Shown here: in pieces, positions 43,573-53,212 of the stretch
How positions within the stretch are numbered: the stretch's first letter is position 1
How the letters are laid out: each line of letters begins with the position of its first letter
Origin: Acinetobacter parvus DSM 16617 = CIP 108168
Lineage (GTDB): Bacteria; Pseudomonadota; Gammaproteobacteria; Pseudomonadales; Moraxellaceae
Direction: 5' to 3'
Length of the DNA stretch: 64,000 nucleotides
Assembly (NCBI RefSeq): GCF_000368025.1
Contig: NZ_KB849210.1
Location: 164,340 to 228,339 of the forward strand
Position numbers and translations under genes: made by a program
The notes under the pieces: model-generated
The model's input: only the letters and a program-made list of their open reading frames with translations
Database searches by the model: none
What the model was told of the DNA's origin: nothing

Positions 43573-44268
43573 TTACTTAGAAACGTTGTTTACGTCAACA
43601 GTAAGACCTGGGCCCATAGTCGAGCTTAAAGTGATCTTCTTAACGTATACACCTTTAGAGGTTGCAGGTTTTAAACGTTTTAAATCTGCAATTAAAGTTT
43701 CAACGTTTTGACGTACAGCTTCTTCGCTAAAGCCAAGTTGACCGATTGCAGCGTGGATGATACCACCCTTGTCTACACGGTAACGTGCCTGACCAGATTT
43801 AGCATTTTTAACTGCATTAGCAACATCTGGAGTCACTGTACCCACTTTAGGGTTTGGCATTAAGCCACGCGGACCAAGAATTGTACCTAACTTACCAACA
43901 ACGCGCATTGCATCAGGAGCAGCAATAACTACGTCGAAATCAAGATTTCCACCTTGAATGCTTTCAGCAAGGTCATCAAATCCCACAACATCTGCACCAG
44001 CTTCTTTTGCAGCTTCAGCAGCAGCACCCTGAGCAAATACTGCTACACGTACAGTTTTACCTGTACCTGCAGGTAAAGTCGTCGCACCACGAACAACCTG
44101 ATCAGATTTACGTGGATCAACACCAAGGTTTACAGAGATGTCTAATGATTCTTTGAACTTCGCAGCTGGAAGGCTGTTAAGAACTTGTACCGCTTCTTCC
44201 AAAGTATAAACTTTGTTTGCCTCTACAGCAGCAGCAATGGCTTTTTGACGTTTAGTTAACTTTGCCAT
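43573..44268 (-). CDS. rplA: Ribosomal protein L1
   Basis: 231 residues, standard. The two-domain L1 fold is evident from MAKLTKRQKAI, the FKESLDISVNLGVDPRKSDQ segment and GPRGLMPNPKVGTVT (about 125-140). It binds the L1 stalk of 23S rRNA near the E site and in other bacteria represses its own rplKA message. Three bases separate it from rplK. Confidence 0.98.
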   Translation of the reverse strand: MAKLTKRQKAIAAAVEANKVYTLEEAVQVLNSLPAAKFKESLDISVNLGVDPRKSDQVVRGATTLPAGTGKTVRVAVFAQGAAAEAAKEAGADVVGFDDLAESIQGGNLDFDVVIAAPDAMRVVGKLGTILGPRGLMPNPKVGTVTPDVANAVKNAKSGQARYRVDKGGIIHAAIGQLGFSEEAVRQNVETLIADLKRLKPATSKGVYVKKITLSSTMGPGLTVDVNNVSK

Positions 44269-44271
44269 GTC

Positions 44272-44700
44272 TTATAGCTCCACTTCCAAGCCCATAGAAC
44301 GTGCAGAACCAGCAATGGTACGCACACGAGCGTCTAAATCAGCACCAGTTAAATCTGGTTCTTTAGTAGTCGCAATTTCTTCCAATTGAGCACGAGTCAA
44401 CTTACCAACTTTAGTTTTGTTCGGTACAGAAGAACCCTTTTGAATACCAGCAGCTTTCTTAAGAAGAATAGATGCAGGTGGAGTTTTCATGATGAATGTG
44501 AACGATTTATCGTTGTACACAGTGATCACGACAGGAATTGGCAAGCCAACTTCAAGTTTTTGTGTAGCAGCATTGAATTCTTTACAGAATGCCATGATGT
44601 TTACACCACGTTGACCTAAAGCAGGACCAATTGGTGGAGATGGATTTGCTTTACCAGCTGGAACTTGCAGCTTGATATAGCCGTCAATCTTCTTAGCCAT
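44272..44700 (-). CDS. rplK: Ribosomal protein L11
   Basis: 142 residues, standard. The N-terminal GYIKLQVPAGKANPSPPIGPALGQ segment and the C-terminal rRNA-binding domain ending ARSMGLEVEL are typical. Part of the GTPase-associated centre of the 50S subunit and needed for RelA stimulation. It opens the rplKA pair; nusG ends 112 bases upstream, with a short GCCCGAT/ATCGGGC hairpin (44777-44793) in between that lacks a T run. Confidence 0.98.
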   Translation of the reverse strand: MAKKIDGYIKLQVPAGKANPSPPIGPALGQRGVNIMAFCKEFNAATQKLEVGLPIPVVITVYNDKSFTFIMKTPPASILLKKAAGIQKGSSVPNKTKVGKLTRAQLEEIATTKEPDLTGADLDARVRTIAGSARSMGLEVEL

Positions 44701-44812
44701 TGAAAATTACCTCTGGGTACAGACGCCGTCAGGCTCCCCAAAAAATTAAACAACACCAAAGTGTTAGAACAACAATGCCCGATCAAATCGGGCGCTTACC
44801 AACCAACTCAAA

Positions 44813-45346
44813 TTAAATCGTTTTTTCGACTTGTCGAAACTCAAGTTCAACTTGCGTTGGTCGATTAAATACATTAATCGTCAACGTTAAACGCGACTTT
44901 TCGTACTGAACTTCCTCCACGACTCCTTTAAAGTCAGTGAACGGACCATCAATAACGAGTAATTCTTCACCTGGTTCAAACATCGTCTTAGGACGCGGTG
45001 CTTCACCAGTATTACGTACACGAGCAAGAATCGCATCAGCTTCACGTTGAGAAATTGGTGCTGGTTTTTCTGGCGTACCGCCGATAAAACCAAGAACCTT
45101 TGGACATTCTTTTACAATGTGCCAAGTATCATCATTCATTTCCATTTCGACTAACACATAGCCTGGAAAGAATTTACGTTCAGATTTACGTTTCTTACCG
45201 TCCTTCATTTCAACTACTTCTTCAGTAGGAACTAGGACTTCACCAAAGCTGTCAGCTACCGTGCTACGTTGAATACGTTCATTAAGCGAACGCATCACTT
45301 GTTTTTCAAAACCTGAATAGGCATGAATAATATACCAACGTTTCAT
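44813..45346 (-). CDS. nusG: Transcription termination/antitermination factor NusG
   Basis: 177 residues. An N-terminal NGN domain (RWYIIHAYSGFEKQVMRSL..., PTEEVVEM, FPGYVLVEMEM) is followed by a KOW domain (FEPGEELLVIDGPFTDFKGVVEEV, about 122-145). Binds RNA polymerase and links it to Rho or to the leading ribosome. It lies seven bases after secE in a classic secE-nusG pair. Confidence 0.98.
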   Translation of the reverse strand: MKRWYIIHAYSGFEKQVMRSLNERIQRSTVADSFGEVLVPTEEVVEMKDGKKRKSERKFFPGYVLVEMEMNDDTWHIVKECPKVLGFIGGTPEKPAPISQREADAILARVRNTGEAPRPKTMFEPGEELLVIDGPFTDFKGVVEEVQYEKSRLTLTINVFNRPTQVELEFRQVEKTI

Positions 45347-45353
45347 GGCGCTC

Positions 45354-45791
45354 TTACCCGATAATTAACTTAATAAACCAACCTAACCCATAATCAAAGC
45401 ACCACAACACTAGAGATGCAATAATTACTACCAAGAGCACCTGCCACGAAGTGGTGATCGTCTCTTGTTTCGTCGGCCAAGTCACTCGACGCAGTTCAAT
45501 TCGTGCATCTTGCAACAAGCGCACAAAGCCTTTACCTTGATGGGTGGCGTATAATAAACCTAAAGCGACAACGATACAAGCCAAAATTACCCCAACGCGC
45601 ACCCAAATATCATTTGCAGGCGCCCAATAGGCAGGTAAATGCTGATTTACCAATGCAGAACCGATTAGCAAAGCAATAGCAACCAACCACAGGACAGCAT
45701 CCAATGGCGAACTTGAACTTACAACTTCTGCATTATTTCTTTGAGGGATTGGCGCGTCGCTTAATGCGTCACGCGATTTATCATTCGACAT
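45354..45791 (-). CDS. secE: Preprotein translocase subunit SecE
   Basis: 145 residues with three hydrophobic segments (about 30-47, 62-82 and 115-140), the longer three-helix type of gamma-proteobacteria. The conserved amphipathic stretch DARIELRRVTWPTKQET precedes the last helix, as in all SecE proteins. Stabilises SecY in the protein-conducting channel. Located between tRNA-Trp and nusG. Confidence 0.96.
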   Translation of the reverse strand: MSNDKSRDALSDAPIPQRNNAEVVSSSSPLDAVLWLVAIALLIGSALVNQHLPAYWAPANDIWVRVGVILACIVVALGLLYATHQGKGFVRLLQDARIELRRVTWPTKQETITTSWQVLLVVIIASLVLWCFDYGLGWFIKLIIG

Positions 45792-45867
45792 TTTTTTACT
45801 CGTCGTTGAATTCGCGACTTATTATATGACAACTTAGCCAGAATCAAGCTTTTTTATTTAAAAAAAG

Positions 45868-45943
45868 TGGCAGGCCAGGAGGGACTCGAACCCCCAACAT
45901 TCGGTTTTGGAGACCGACGCTCTACCAATTGAACTACTGACCT
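45868..45943 (-). tRNA. tRNA-Trp (CCA anticodon)
   Basis: 76 bases including an encoded 3' CCA. Acceptor AGGTCAG pairs with CTGGCCT (one G-T). Anticodon loop CTCCAAA gives CCA. Lies between tuf and secE. Confidence 0.97.
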
Positions 45944-45950
45944 ATTAAGC

Positions 45951-45976
45951 AAATCGAAAGCCGAAGCTTTCGATTT
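45951..45976 (-). other. Perfect hairpin between tuf and tRNA-Trp
   Basis: AAATCGAAAG/CTTTCGATTT, a 10-bp stem with a six-base loop, eight bases before the tRNA-Trp 5' end and with no T run. Possibly an RNA-processing signal separating tuf mRNA from tRNA. Confidence 0.4.
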
Positions 45977-45997
45977 GAGTCTAACACAGTATGGAGC

Positions 45998-47188
45998 TTA
46001 TGCAGTTACTTTCGCAACAACACCAGCACCTACAGTACGACCACCTTCACGGATTGCAAAACGTAGACCTGGGTCCATTGCGATCGGGTGGATTAACTCT
46101 ACTGACATTTCTACGTTGTCACCAGGCATTACCATTTCTACGCCATCTTGTAGTTTGATCGCGCCAGTTACGTCAGTTGTACGGAAGTAGAACTGTGGAC
46201 GGTAACCGTTAAGGAATGGAGTGTGACGACCACCCTCTTCTTTAGAAAGTACGTATACTTCCGCATCGAATTTGGTGTGTGGCTTGATTGTACCTGGTTT
46301 AGCAAGTACCTGACCACGTTGTACGTCTTCACGCTTGGTACCACGTAGAAGAACACCACAGTTCTCACCCGCACGACCTTCGTCAAGAAGTTTACGGAAC
46401 ATTTCAACGCCAGTAACTGTAGTCGTTTGAGTATCACGGATACCAACGATTTCAACAGACTCACCAACTTTGATGATACCAGCTTCTACACGACCAGTTA
46501 CTACTGTACCACGACCAGAGATAGAGAATACATCTTCGATTGGCATCAAGAATGCTTTATCGATTGCACGCTCTGGTTCTGGAATGTAAGAGTCAAGCGC
46601 TTCTACAAGTGCAAGAACTGATTTCTCACCATATTCGCCATCATTGCCGTTCAATGCTTGAAGCGCTGAACCACGGATGATTGGAGTGTCATCACCTGGG
46701 AAGTCATAAGTAGAAAGAAGTTCACGAACTTCCATTTCTACTAATTCAAGTAATTCTTCATCATCAACAAGGTCACACTTGTTTAAGAATACGATGATGT
46801 AAGGTACACCTACCTGACGAGAAAGAAGAATGTGTTCACGAGTTTGTGGCATTGGACCATCAGTCGCAGCACATACAAGGATCGCGCCGTCCATCTGAGC
46901 AGCACCAGTGATCATGTTTTTAACATAATCGGCGTGGCCTGGGCAGTCTACGTGAGCGTAGTGACGGATTGGAGAATCGTATTCTACGTGTGATGTATTA
47001 ATGGTAATACCACGTGCTTTTTCTTCAGGAGCTGAGTCGATTTGTGAGTAATCTTTCGCTTCACCGCCGTAAGTTTTTGCACAGATAGTTGCAATCGCAG
47101 CAGTTAAAGTTGTTTTACCATGGTCAACGTGACCAATTGTACCCACGTTTACGTGTGGTTTATTACGTTCAAACTTAGCCTTAGCCAT
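45998..47188 (-). CDS. tuf: Elongation factor Tu
   Basis: 396 residues. GTP-binding motifs G1 GHVDHGKT (about 19-26), G3 DCPGH (about 81) and G4 NKCD (about 136), then two beta-barrel domains ending VGAGVVAKVTA. Delivers aminoacyl-tRNA to the ribosomal A site. Cotranscribed with four tRNA genes upstream. Many gamma-proteobacteria have a second tuf in the str operon; that locus is not in the window. Confidence 0.98.
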   Translation of the reverse strand: MAKAKFERNKPHVNVGTIGHVDHGKTTLTAAIATICAKTYGGEAKDYSQIDSAPEEKARGITINTSHVEYDSPIRHYAHVDCPGHADYVKNMITGAAQMDGAILVCAATDGPMPQTREHILLSRQVGVPYIIVFLNKCDLVDDEELLELVEMEVRELLSTYDFPGDDTPIIRGSALQALNGNDGEYGEKSVLALVEALDSYIPEPERAIDKAFLMPIEDVFSISGRGTVVTGRVEAGIIKVGESVEIVGIRDTQTTTVTGVEMFRKLLDEGRAGENCGVLLRGTKREDVQRGQVLAKPGTIKPHTKFDAEVYVLSKEEGGRHTPFLNGYRPQFYFRTTDVTGAIKLQDGVEMVMPGDNVEMSVELIHPIAMDPGLRFAIREGGRTVGAGVVAKVTA

Positions 47189-47352
47189 TTGATTTTCCTC
47201 GTTTACGTCGACACCAGTTTAGAGAAAAACAACCCTGAAAAACTTTCTTTATCGACATTCGCCTAAAAAACTAGACACCTAATACTTGAAAAGCAGACTA
47301 TAATAGCCTGCTTCTTTAAATTTTGTAGATATTCTCTACTAAGCTGTATATC

Positions 47353-47427
<75 letters not shown>

Positions 47428-47438
47428 GATCTCTTCGA

Positions 47439-47514
47439 TGGAGCGGGAGACGAGGATCGAACTCGCGACATGCAGCTTGGAAGGCTGCCACTCTACCAAC
47501 TGAGTTACTCCCGC
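47439..47514 (-). tRNA. tRNA-Gly (UCC anticodon)
   Basis: 76 bases with encoded CCA. Acceptor GCGGGAG/CTCCCGC. Anticodon stem GCAGC/GCTGC with loop CTTCCAA, anticodon TCC. Confidence 0.96.
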
Positions 47515-47547
47515 ATGTTGGTACTGACCACTTATATCGAAGTCGAA

Positions 47548-47631
47548 TGGTGGTGGGAGAAGGATTCGAACCTTCGAAACTTTCGTAGCAGAGTTACAGT
47601 CTGCCCCCTTTGGCCGCTCGGGAATCCCACC
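47548..47631 (-). tRNA. tRNA-Tyr (GUA anticodon)
   Basis: 84 bases with a long variable arm and encoded CCA. Acceptor GGTGGGA/TCCCACC. Anticodon loop CTGTAAC, anticodon GTA. Confidence 0.96.
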
Positions 47632-47683
47632 ATATCGCACTTACTTGCAGTGCCATCCTTTATTCAACCTATCAACTTTAAGA

Positions 47684-47759
<76 letters not shown>

Positions 47760-47858
47760 TTTATCTTAGCGTTTGATACGTTTCGTATCGGAACGGTGTG
47801 CAGTTTAGCAAAACTCACACATGATGCAAGCAGTTTTTTTAGAAAAACTGCGAAAAAC

Positions 47859-49352
47859 TCATAAAATCAATCCGTTTGATGATAATTCAACCGCTTTGAT
47901 CACTGCGCGAGCTTTTATCTGGGTTTCATTCCACTCAGACTCAGGATTTGAGTCCGCCACCAGTCCCGCCCCCGCCTGTACATAGACCTTTTGATCGCGG
48001 ATGACACAGGTACGGATCGCAATCGACATATCCATCTCCCCATGCCAGCCCAGATAACCGACTGCCCCACCAAATACGCCACGTTTTACAGGCTCAACTT
48101 CGTCAATGATCTCCATTGCACGGATTTTTGGTGCGCCTGAAAGTGTGCCCGCTGGGAAAGTTGCCTTAAAGACATCCAACGCATCCACATCATCACGCAC
48201 CTCTCCCTGCACATTGGAAACAATATGCATGACGTGCGAATAGCGCTCAATCACCATTTGATCAGTCACCTGCACCTTGCCAATCTTGGAGACACGCCCC
48301 ACATCATTACGCCCAAGATCAATCAGCATTAAATGCTCAGCAATCTCCTTTTCATCTGCCAGCAAGTCCTGCTCCAACGCCAGGTCTTCCTCCTTGGTCT
48401 TGCCCCGTGGTCGCGTACCCGCCAAAGGCCGTACAGTTGCAATGCCATTTTCCAGACGGGATAAAATCTCTGGCGAAGAACCCACAATATGAAAAGGTTT
48501 CTGGTCTGTCAGGGTTTGCCCTTGCACCAAAAACAGGTAGGGTGATGGGTTGAGGTGACGCAATGCACGGTAAACCTGCAAGGCCTCACCATCAAAATCA
48601 GACACCATCCGCTGTCCAGGCACCACCTGCATCACATCACCAGCGCGGATATATTCCTTGACCTTTTCAATGGTCTCAAGAAACCTCGCCTTACCTGTGA
48701 TGGATTCAAAATGCGGTGGTGTATGCGGCTTGGCCTGTAGGCTGACAGGGATTGCAAGCAGTTGCTCCAGCTGGTCCAGCTTGGCCTGTGCCTGTACATA
48801 GGCATCTGCCTGGTTTGCATCGGCATGATGAATCAGGAACAGCGTATCTTTCAGGTTGTCAAACACAATCACGGTTTGGGACAGCATCAACCACAAGTCA
48901 GGCAAGGTGACAGGGTCAGCTGCTGGAACATTTTTTAGTTTTGGCTCGATATAACGAATAGCGTCATAGCCCAAATATCCAACCAGTCCACCTGTAAAGC
49001 TAGGTAGATCAGGCAATTCTTTTTGGGTGGGAACCTTAAACTGGCTTTGGAAGTCGCGAATATACTGAAATGGATCGCTACAGTCTTGCTGGGATACGGA
49101 ACCATCCGCCTGCTGAACCGTGAGGATACCCGCATTGCATGAAAAGACTGTTGACTCGCCCAAGCCGATCATTGAATAACGCGCCCAGTTCTCCCCGCCT
49201 TCCACTGATTCAAATAAGTAGGCCTGCTTTTGCTCTTTAAAACGTGCGAAAACTGAGAGTGGTGTTTCTGTATCTGCCAGTCGCTGACGGTATACGGGAA
49301 TGGTGTTATAGCCAGCGGCCTTGAGTTGCTCAAATTGTACGAGGGTGGTCAT
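47859..49352 (-). CDS. trpE: Anthranilate synthase component I
   Basis: 497 residues. An N-terminal regulatory region with YLFESVEGGENWARYSMIG, the element involved in tryptophan feedback, is followed by the chorismate-utilising domain (about 225-480) with HIVGSSPEIL, GTRPRGKT, LIDLGRNDVGRV and AGTLSGAPKIRAMEII. Uses ammonia from the TrpG partner to convert chorismate to anthranilate. It lies downstream of gph on the same strand, the common gph-trpE order; trpG is not in the window. Confidence 0.96.
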   Translation of the reverse strand: MTTLVQFEQLKAAGYNTIPVYRQRLADTETPLSVFARFKEQKQAYLFESVEGGENWARYSMIGLGESTVFSCNAGILTVQQADGSVSQQDCSDPFQYIRDFQSQFKVPTQKELPDLPSFTGGLVGYLGYDAIRYIEPKLKNVPAADPVTLPDLWLMLSQTVIVFDNLKDTLFLIHHADANQADAYVQAQAKLDQLEQLLAIPVSLQAKPHTPPHFESITGKARFLETIEKVKEYIRAGDVMQVVPGQRMVSDFDGEALQVYRALRHLNPSPYLFLVQGQTLTDQKPFHIVGSSPEILSRLENGIATVRPLAGTRPRGKTKEEDLALEQDLLADEKEIAEHLMLIDLGRNDVGRVSKIGKVQVTDQMVIERYSHVMHIVSNVQGEVRDDVDALDVFKATFPAGTLSGAPKIRAMEIIDEVEPVKRGVFGGAVGYLGWHGEMDMSIAIRTCVIRDQKVYVQAGAGLVADSNPESEWNETQIKARAVIKAVELSSNGLIL

Positions 49353-49433
49353 GAATTTTCTCTATAGTTTCGATTTTTGTGCGTTTTCGTTTAATGCTGC
49401 TTCAAGCCCGCCATCGAAAAACCATAACAGCTT

Positions 49434-50126
49434 TCATGCCTTTCTCCTCACCAGATCTTCCTCAACTAACTCTTCCAGACTGTCCACCACCTGTTGTGGC
49501 TGGCAGTCATGGATATTTTCTCCATGATTATAGCCATAGCTGACCACAATACAATCTATACCTGCACGTCTTGCAGCTTCCACATCATTACTTGAGTCCC
49601 CAATCATCAGGGTTTCCGCCGCGGATACCTGACACAGCTGCATACAATGCAGTAATGGCAATGGATGGGGTTTGCGCTCAGGCAAGGTATCACCGCCAAT
49701 GACCAATTTAAAGTAATGATCAAGTTTAAGAATCTGTAATATCCCTTTTGCCAAATGTTCAGGTTTATTGGTGACACATGCCATCACCATGTTATGGCTC
49801 TGGCAATAGTCCAGAAAAGGCAAGATACCTGTGTAGACCTGAGTATTGACACACAACTCCTGAGCATAAATGTCCACAAACGTATCCAGCAATTGCGTTT
49901 GCTGCTCAGTATTCACCTGCCCAAATATATGTTCAAGTACGGTCTCACATAGTTTTGCCGCGCCCTTACCCACCCATGCACGCACTTGTTCCTCTGTCAC
50001 CAGAGGAAATTGTAGTTTTTCCAGACTCAGGTTCATGGCCCGATATAAATCGGCTGCGGAATCAACCAGTGTTCCATCCAGATCAAACAAAATAAGATGA
50101 CGACTTTGTAACTGTGCAACAGACAT
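49434..50126 (-). CDS. gph: Phosphoglycolate phosphatase (HAD family)
   Basis: 230 residues. HAD motif I LFDLDGTLVDS (about 14-24; nucleophile and acid/base Asp), a helical cap (about 30-100), motif II ACVTNKP (about 117), motif III lysine in ERKPHPLPL and motif IV MIGDSSNDVEAARRAG. Removes phosphoglycolate formed during DNA repair. HAD phosphatases overlap in specificity; the symbol rests on family pattern and the trpE neighbour. Confidence 0.85.
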   Translation of the reverse strand: MSVAQLQSRHLILFDLDGTLVDSAADLYRAMNLSLEKLQFPLVTEEQVRAWVGKGAAKLCETVLEHIFGQVNTEQQTQLLDTFVDIYAQELCVNTQVYTGILPFLDYCQSHNMVMACVTNKPEHLAKGILQILKLDHYFKLVIGGDTLPERKPHPLPLLHCMQLCQVSAAETLMIGDSSNDVEAARRAGIDCIVVSYGYNHGENIHDCQPQQVVDSLEELVEEDLVRRKA

Positions 50127-50141
50127 TGAATTTACTCAGAA

Positions 50142-50171
50142 ATAAAAAGGCATGCTTTCTAGCATGCCTTT
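50142..50171 (-). terminator. Terminator after the FHA gene
   Basis: AAAGGCATGCT-ttct-AGCATGCCTTT, an 11-bp perfect stem, with T-rich sequence following on the minus strand; it lies 22 bases past the FHA gene stop and before gph. Confidence 0.8.
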
Positions 50172-50192
50172 GATTGTAGAAGCTTAGACTGA

Positions 50193-50816
50193 TTATTTAA
50201 AGAACAGCCAGGCAATCACCGCCAAAATCACTAAAATAATAATGGAAATCAGGCCAACTGAAGCATTTTTCTGCTGCTCTTTTTCCTGAGCCACACGGGA
50301 GACTGGCTCTTGCATAGGCATAGGCTTTGGCTCAGCAACCGCCTCAACTTGCACATTTTCTGGTATTGGTGCAGGTTTTGGGATGGAAACCTGTTGTGGC
50401 ATGCCATCACGTGTAATACGTGTTTCAGCGGCACGCTCGGCAATGCTTGGCATTCCCTGATCATGCGGTACTGTCGTTACTGGCTCAACGTCAATTTCAG
50501 GTAAATGAGCCTTATAACGCTCAGGAGCAAGAATCATAAACATAAAACTGGCAAACTGGAGCATATCCCCATCATGCAATTCTATCTCCTGTTCCTGCTC
50601 AACACGCTCACCATTCACAAATGTTCCATTTGTAGACTTTAAATCTTTTACCCAAATATGGTCATCTCTAAACAGTAATGCAGCATGTTTTCGTGAAATA
50701 TCAGTGGACTGCAACAAAATTTCAGCGTCCTGATGCCGCCCCACCAGCATGTCACGTTCGACACTAATTTCCTGCCCCGTAAATTCACCTGTAATGGCTT
50801 GCAGTTTCCAAGTCAT
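50193..50816 (-). CDS. FHA-domain protein with C-terminal membrane anchor
   Basis: 207 residues. N-terminal forkhead-associated domain (about 5-97) with the phosphothreonine-binding marks GR (MLVGRHQDAE), S-x2-H (DISRKHAALLF) and N-G (STNGTFVNGERV). A Pro/Glu-rich linker (about 110-180) leads to a C-terminal hydrophobic helix (SVGLISIIILVILAVIAWLFF), so the FHA domain faces the cytoplasm from a tail anchor. No kinase or phosphatase neighbour is visible. It lies directly downstream of gspD, with a terminator after it. Confidence 0.85.
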   Translation of the reverse strand: MTWKLQAITGEFTGQEISVERDMLVGRHQDAEILLQSTDISRKHAALLFRDDHIWVKDLKSTNGTFVNGERVEQEQEIELHDGDMLQFASFMFMILAPERYKAHLPEIDVEPVTTVPHDQGMPSIAERAAETRITRDGMPQQVSIPKPAPIPENVQVEAVAEPKPMPMQEPVSRVAQEKEQQKNASVGLISIIILVILAVIAWLFFK

Positions 50817-50880
50817 AGATGCCTATCCTTATCATATTTTCTTGCAATAATAACATTTTGACACAAGCGCTTCTGTGCAT

Positions 50881-53139
50881 CTACTGTGAATACGTAGGGC
50901 GAATAGTCGTTGTTGTCACCGTATTCCTGCTCCGTTCAGTCGCCTTAGCGGGAAGCTGTATGCTTTGCCTCTGCACAGGTGGCGCATCAACGGCAACAGG
51001 TGTGGTCACCACAACTGTCTTGCTTTGTATCGCTGTTGGAACTTTTTGATAGGGTGAGCTATTCAACACAGCTTGTTGCTGGTAAATATCCCCCACATTT
51101 TCTGGCAATTTTGCAAAGTTGCCATTGTTGTCCATTGCAAGCTGTAGGCTGTAAAGCTGGTTATAGCGTTGCTGCGATAAACGGCGTACATCATCGGCAT
51201 CGCCTACAATGGTTGGATGGATAAACACCAGCAGGTTGCGTTTTTCATTGCTTCTACTGTTGGCCTGGAATAAACGCCCCAGATAAGGAATATCACTCAG
51301 TCCAGGAACACCCTGACGTGACAATGCAGTATTATCCGCAATCAGACCACCCAGCACCACCGTCTGACCATGTTCGGCAAGCACAGCCGTTTTAATGGCA
51401 CGTTTATTGGTGACAAGGTCGGTTGCCTGGCCCTTATTGTTCTGAACGTCCGAAACTTCCTGTTCAACCTCAAGGCGAACTGTACCGTTTTCACCAATAT
51501 GCGGAACCACCTTTAAGGTGACACCAACGTCCTTGCGCTCAACAGTGGTATAAGGGTTTACCGTACCCGAAGTTCCTGTCGATACTGAACCTGTCACAAA
51601 CGGAACGTTCTGACCAACAACGATATAGGCTTCTTCATTGTCCATCGTCACAATCGAAGGAGTGGACAAGAAATTAGATTTGGTATTGGTTTTCAAGGCT
51701 TGTATCAACGCACCATAAGCTTTGCGTGAATTCTCAAAATTACCTACCCCGAATGTAGCGCCATTGCCTTTGCTGGCATCTCCAGCAATGGCTGCGGCTG
51801 CGCCACTTGCCCCAGCACTGGCATAACCTGCGGCAATTGATGCGAGACTTGCCCCGACATTACTAAAACTCATCAGACCAACACCACTGCTTAAATCACC
51901 CAATGCCCATTGAATTCCCAATTGATCTGCATCATTTCCCGATACCTCAATAATCGCGGCCTCAATCAACACTTGCTGACGACGAATATCCAGTTGTTGA
52001 ATTGCCGCTTCAATTTCACGCATCAGTTGCGGGTCAGCTTTTACCACCAAGGCATTTTGAGTACCATCGGCGATAATACTGACACCATTGCCATTAAAAC
52101 TGGTGATGCCAGCATTATTCTGGCTGTTATTAAAACCACTGTTCAGGCTAATGGATGAGTTGACACCAGCAGGAGAACTCCCACTCTGACCTTGACTATT
52201 GGAAGTCAGGTTATTAATCGAGCTGGATTTATTCGCATTATTTGAGCCAGATGATGAGGAAACAGACTGTCCCGTCACCAATCCTTGCAGGATCTCAGCC
52301 AGATTTTTTGCACTGGCATATTTTAAACGGAATACCTTTAAGCCACCCAAACGGTCTGCCGAGGGCACATCCAGCATTTCAATGGTATGGCGCAAACGCT
52401 TACGTGAATCAGGATCACCCTTGATCAGGATTCGGTTGGTTCGATTATCAGCAATGACCCGTACACGCGAACCAATAAAGTCCTTGGATGCTCCAGTGGC
52501 GCTCATGGTTTCCAGCAAACCAATAATTTCTTCGGCCTGGCTCGATTGCAGTGTAATGGCTTCAATATCATTCTGGCCTGTACCATCCAGATTGCGAATA
52601 ATGTTTTGCAGTTGGTAAATATTGGTCGCGCGGTCTGAAACAATTAATGCATTGGTGCCAGCAACCGCTGCCAAATGTGCAAACTGTGGCATCAGTGGAC
52701 GTAGTGCAGGAATCAGGTCATTCGGATTGGTATTTTCCAGCCAGATGACACGGGTGACAATCTGGTCGCCACCTGCACGGTTACGTGCATCATAAGGAAT
52801 ACCCGAGTTTTTCGCATTACTGTCGGGAACGAGTTTTACCGTATTTCCAGAGGGTAACGCCACCACACCATTGACATTCAACACTCCCAAAAACAGGTCG
52901 TAGACCTCATCTTTATTGAGTGCCTTGTTGGAAATCACCGTCACATTGCCACGTACACGTGGGTCAACTGCAAAATTCTTGCCTGTAATATCAGCAACTT
53001 CATTAATGAATGCAGTTAAGTCTGCATCACGTAGGTTGATCTTCCATGTTTGTGCTTGCACATTGGTACTGATGGTCGCAACCAAAGGCGCGGCAGCAAG
53101 TAGTGCCCAAAGTGGACGTTGATGATTCAAGAAAGCCAT
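50881..53139 (-). CDS. gspD: Type II secretion system secretin GspD
   Basis: 752 residues from ATG 53139; a GTG at 53148 with AGGA upstream is possible and would give 755. Signal peptide to about residue 30, then N0 (TWKINLRDADLTAFINEV) and repeated N1-N3 domains. A Gly/Ser/Asn-rich linker lies near 300-345 and a Gly/Ala-rich segment near 440-470. The secretin domain has VPFVTGS, VGVTLKVVPHI and KRNLLVFIHPTIV. Forms the outer-membrane channel for folded exoproteins. Third gene of gspN-gspC-gspD. Confidence 0.95.
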   Translation of the reverse strand: MAFLNHQRPLWALLAAAPLVATISTNVQAQTWKINLRDADLTAFINEVADITGKNFAVDPRVRGNVTVISNKALNKDEVYDLFLGVLNVNGVVALPSGNTVKLVPDSNAKNSGIPYDARNRAGGDQIVTRVIWLENTNPNDLIPALRPLMPQFAHLAAVAGTNALIVSDRATNIYQLQNIIRNLDGTGQNDIEAITLQSSQAEEIIGLLETMSATGASKDFIGSRVRVIADNRTNRILIKGDPDSRKRLRHTIEMLDVPSADRLGGLKVFRLKYASAKNLAEILQGLVTGQSVSSSSGSNNANKSSSINNLTSNSQGQSGSSPAGVNSSISLNSGFNNSQNNAGITSFNGNGVSIIADGTQNALVVKADPQLMREIEAAIQQLDIRRQQVLIEAAIIEVSGNDADQLGIQWALGDLSSGVGLMSFSNVGASLASIAAGYASAGASGAAAAIAGDASKGNGATFGVGNFENSRKAYGALIQALKTNTKSNFLSTPSIVTMDNEEAYIVVGQNVPFVTGSVSTGTSGTVNPYTTVERKDVGVTLKVVPHIGENGTVRLEVEQEVSDVQNNKGQATDLVTNKRAIKTAVLAEHGQTVVLGGLIADNTALSRQGVPGLSDIPYLGRLFQANSRSNEKRNLLVFIHPTIVGDADDVRRLSQQRYNQLYSLQLAMDNNGNFAKLPENVGDIYQQQAVLNSSPYQKVPTAIQSKTVVVTTPVAVDAPPVQRQSIQLPAKATERSRNTVTTTTIRPTYSQ

Positions 53140-53175
53140 AACTTGCACTTGTTCCTAACTTGTAAACCCTTTTGT

Positions 53176-53212
53176 ATTCCCCTTTGACAAGGGGGAATTA
53201 TAGGGGGTTCTA
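53176..53212. repeat. Dispersed palindrome, copy 3, between gspC and gspD
   Basis: CCCCTTTGACAAGGGGG followed by AATTATAGGGGGTT. The element reaches the gspC stop codon, just as copy 2 reaches the rpoB stop. Confidence 0.7.

Noticed and set aside
47828..47851. Hairpin GCAG-T/A-CTGC after trpE as a terminator
   Set aside because: The T run lies inside the stem and none follows it on the minus strand; left uncalled.
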